The position numbers and the translations under genes were made by a program. From the NCBI GenBank assembly GCA_034433695.1, contig DAOUAK010000075.1, forward strand, positions 1-7,511: DNA of 7,511 nucleotides. The letters run 5' to 3'. Under the pieces are notes generated by a model. The model did not search any database, was not told the DNA's origin, and saw only the letters and a program-made list of their open reading frames with translations. Shown piece after piece: positions 6,543-7,511 of this stretch. This DNA comes from JASFBA01 sp034433695 (GTDB lineage Bacteria > Chloroflexota > Chloroflexia > DTKN01). Positions within the stretch are counted from its first letter, which is position 1. Each line of letters starts with the position of its first letter.

Positions 6543-6548
6543 AGGTGT
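6526..6548 (+). repeat. 9-bp direct repeat AATAGGTGT across the -10 box, candidate operator
   Basis: AATAGGTGT occurs at 6526-6534 and again at 6540-6548, a perfect 9-bp repeat with a 14-bp period. The first copy is in the promoter spacer and the second overlaps the 3' half of the -10 box and runs to the expected start site. A protein bound here would block RNA polymerase, so a repressor operator is a reasonable inference. Confidence 0.6.
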
Positions 6549-6552
6549 AAAC

Positions 6553-6565
6553 GGGCCGGCGGCCC
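6553..6565 (+). promoter_or_regulatory. GC-only hairpin in the 5' leader
   Basis: GGGCC-GGC-GGCCC forms a 5-bp all-GC stem a few nucleotides after the predicted start site. The flanking GGCC words allow alternative pairings. It may stabilise the transcript's 5' end. It lies about 15 nt upstream of the ribosome site, so it probably does not occlude it. Confidence 0.35.
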
Positions 6566-6580
6566 GGCCGAGAGAAAGCG

Positions 6581-6591
6581 AAGGAGGTGAT
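6581..6591 (+). promoter_or_regulatory. Extended perfect Shine-Dalgarno AAGGAGGTGAT
   Basis: Eleven consecutive bases match the complement of the conserved 16S rRNA 3' end. The AGGAGG core ends 7 nt before the ATG at 6595. Such an extended match is unusual and argues that the very short ORF that follows is truly translated. Confidence 0.8.
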
Positions 6592-6594
6592 AGG

Positions 6595-6633
6595 ATGGAC
6601 GTTTCGGCCGGCCGGTACTCGAAAGCGGGTTGA
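6595..6633 (+). CDS. 12-residue leader peptide ORF
   Basis: This ORF encodes MDVSAGRYSKAG and then stops at TGA 6631-6633. It is supported by the strongest ribosome site in the window and by its place as the first ORF after the consensus promoter. It ends 11 nt before the next start codon, and its stop overlaps the Shine-Dalgarno of that gene, so terminating ribosomes could re-initiate. No run of a single regulatory amino acid is present, so classical amino-acid attenuation is not indicated. It could be a coupling or translation-enhancing leader, or a short bioactive peptide; the sequence does not decide. Confidence 0.55.
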   Translation: MDVSAGRYSKAG

Positions 6634-6644
6634 AAGGAGGAGGG

Positions 6645-6887
6645 ATGTCCTCGAAGCGGCGAGAAAAGGCGGCAAGCGGCAGCGGGGTTGGGCCGGCCCT
6701 GGCCGGCCCGGCGGTTGTGGTGCCGGTCTGGGTGGGCCTGACCGGGCCGGCGGTGGCCGGGAGACCCCAGGGGGCGGGAGAGCCTCCGGTGGCCTTTCCC
6801 CAGTCTTTGCCGACCGCTGCCGGAGGGGAGCCGGCGGCCGGCGTGCAGCGCCACGAGGTTGTGGGCACGATCCCCCTGGGACTGTGA
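6645..6887 (+). CDS. Unrecognised 80-residue Ala/Gly/Pro/Val-rich small protein
   Basis: I do not recognise this protein. AAAGGAGG (6633-6640) precedes the ATG at 6645, and third positions are mostly G or C as in neighbouring genes, so it is probably a real gene. The N-terminus is basic (Lys4, Arg5, Arg6, Lys8). It is followed by an uncharged, moderately hydrophobic stretch at residues 13-39 that contains several prolines and ends in PAVAG, which could be an atypical signal or membrane segment with AVA at 36-38 as a cleavage site. The rest (40-80) is Pro/Gly/Ala-rich, without cysteine, and ends in VVGTIPLGL. An in-frame TTG at 6630 would add 5 residues but overlaps the leader stop and the ribosome site, so ATG is preferred. 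It lies between a leader ORF and an exported propeller (18-nt gap), suggesting a shared role at the cell surface or outside; that is inference. Confidence 0.65.
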   Translation: MSSKRREKAASGSGVGPALAGPAVVVPVWVGLTGPAVAGRPQGAGEPPVAFPQSLPTAAGGEPAAGVQRHEVVGTIPLGL

Positions 6888-6892
6888 AAGGG

Positions 6893-6899
6893 AAGGAGG
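6893..6899 (+). promoter_or_regulatory. Ribosome site AAGGAGG supporting a GTG start
   Basis: AAGGAGG ends 6 nt before GTG 6906. With no in-frame ATG near the signal peptide, this spacing decides the start of the propeller gene. Confidence 0.8.
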
Positions 6900-6905
6900 A
6901 AAAAG

Positions 6906-7511
6906 GTGAAAGCGAGGACCTGGAGAGTGGTACTGCTTCTGTCCGGAGTGTTTCTGGCCGTCCTGCAGGGCGAAGGAGGGGTAACACCGGCCCTGGCCGG
7001 TTCCCCCGATGGAAAGGTAGAGGTGCTGGCCGTCCCCAGCGGTCCGGTGGGGGCGGTGGCGGTGGACCCCCACGAGGCCCGGGTCCTTTACCTGGGCGGG
7101 GCGGAGGGCCTTTTCCGCTCCACCGATGGGGGGGAGAGTTGGTCCCTCCTGAGCCGGGAACTTCTCTACCCGCATGTCCTTCTGGTGGACCCCTTCGATT
7201 CGGCGGTGCTCTATGCGGCGCGGCGGGACCTGCCCACCTTCCTGCCGCTGGCCGGGGTGTACCGTTCCGACGATGGGGGGCGAAGTTGGAGGCGTTTCAC
7301 GGCCGGGCTGGGGGAAGAGCGCATCTTTTCCCTGGCGGTGGACCCCTTCCACAAGGGAGTCCTTTATGCCGGCAGTTGGGCCGGCCGGGTCTATCGGACG
7401 GAAGACGGGGGGAAACGCTGGGAGCGAAGTTCGGCGGAAGCGGTACGGGGATGTCCGCGATGCCCTACGGGTCCGGTGGTGCAACTTCTGGTTTCCCCGG
7501 TGGATGGAGCC
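6906..7511 (+). CDS. Secreted Asp-box (BNR) beta-propeller protein, N-terminal part
   Basis: The GTG at 6906 opens a frame that is still open at the window edge (202 residues seen). Residues 1-31 form a classical signal peptide: basic KARTWR, a hydrophobic core (VVLLLSGVFLAVL) and ALA before the likely cleavage after Ala31. The mature part shows three repeats, each a strand with V-D-P then VLY (near 53-62, 95-103, 145-154) and an Asp box S/T-x-D-G-G-x-x-W at 72-79, 121-128 and 165-172. This is the sortilin/VPS10-like, YCF48-like or BNR propeller architecture, a scaffold for protein, glycan or surface binding. Sialidase activity cannot be inferred, because Asp boxes alone are not diagnostic. 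A C-P-R-C pair at 183-186 is an unexplained extra. It is the third gene of its operon; the C-terminal part and any anchor or enzyme domain lie outside the window. Confidence 0.88.
   Translation, partial: MKARTWRVVLLLSGVFLAVLQGEGGVTPALAGSPDGKVEVLAVPSGPVGAVAVDPHEARVLYLGGAEGLFRSTDGGESWSLLSRELLYPHVLLVDPFDSAVLYAARRDLPTFLPLAGVYRSDDGGRSWRRFTAGLGEERIFSLAVDPFHKGVLYAGSWAGRVYRTEDGGKRWERSSAEAVRGCPRCPTGPVVQLLVSPVDGA

Noticed and set aside
6500..6560. A possible minus-strand promoter opposite the plus promoter (TTGTCA and TTTACA words)
   Set aside because: No convincing -10 sits at the right distance from either word; it would be needed to explain the orphan terminator but the sequence support is too weak.
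6448..6633. A 61-residue plus-strand frame ending at the same stop as the 12-residue leader
   Set aside because: Its start would lie upstream of the consensus promoter, so the transcript could not contain it; only the ATG at 6595 follows the ribosome site.
5491..6987. A 498-residue minus-strand open frame that extends the MBL protein far upstream
   Set aside because: The MBL fold starts naturally at the ATG at 6117. The upstream part is low-complexity Pro/Arg/Ser-rich, crosses the minus promoter, the terminator-like hairpin and the opposing small gene, and resembles no protein; the frame is open by chance in G+C-rich DNA.
1..7511. tRNA, rRNA, CRISPR array, transposase or IS ends
   Set aside because: I looked for cloverleaf-like stems, regularly spaced repeats and transposase motifs and found none.

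Overview
The window is 7.5 kb of G+C-rich bacterial DNA (about two thirds G+C by eye) with strong Shine-Dalgarno sites, sigma70-type promoters and third codon positions dominated by G and C. I see no mobile element, CRISPR array, tRNA or rRNA. Protein style, a secreted Asp-box propeller and codon use would fit a Chloroflexota (Anaerolineae-like, possibly thermophilic) genome. That assignment is inference only, since no marker gene here settles it.

Layout: (1) Positions 1-2864 hold a tightly packed plus-strand operon: the tail of an unrecognised gene, an M20D amidohydrolase/peptidase, a membrane protein with an HEAAH metalloprotease motif (M50-like), and a two-domain GNAT acetyltransferase. 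Neighbouring genes touch or overlap. (2) Positions 2905-6117 hold a convergent minus-strand operon. Read 5' to 3' it encodes a glyoxalase-II-like metallo-beta-lactamase-fold hydrolase, UDP-glucose 6-dehydrogenase, holo-ACP synthase (AcpS) and a COG2159-type amidohydrolase. A good sigma70 promoter (TTGACA, 18 bp, TACAAT) lies just upstream. An inverted repeat at the convergent junction may end transcription from both sides. (3) Positions 6118-6594 are a divergent, purine-rich intergenic region. It carries both promoters and an apparently orphan minus-strand intrinsic terminator. (4) From 6595 to the right edge runs a plus-strand operon under an essentially perfect promoter (TTGACA, 17 bp, TGG-TATAAT) with a 9-bp direct repeat across its -10 box. 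It encodes a 12-residue leader peptide, an unrecognised 80-residue Ala/Gly/Pro/Val-rich small protein, and a secreted Asp-box (BNR) beta-propeller protein cut off by the window edge.

How they work together: the minus operon mixes housekeeping steps (ACP activation, UDP-glucuronate supply, thioester or small-molecule hydrolysis) with no single obvious pathway. The first plus operon combines amide hydrolysis, a possible membrane protease and an acetyltransferase, whose substrates cannot be read from sequence. The most unusual part is the right-hand operon, where a maximal-consensus, possibly repressor-controlled promoter drives a tiny leader ORF, an orphan small protein and an exported propeller. 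The palindrome GGCCGGCC is also strikingly frequent across the window.
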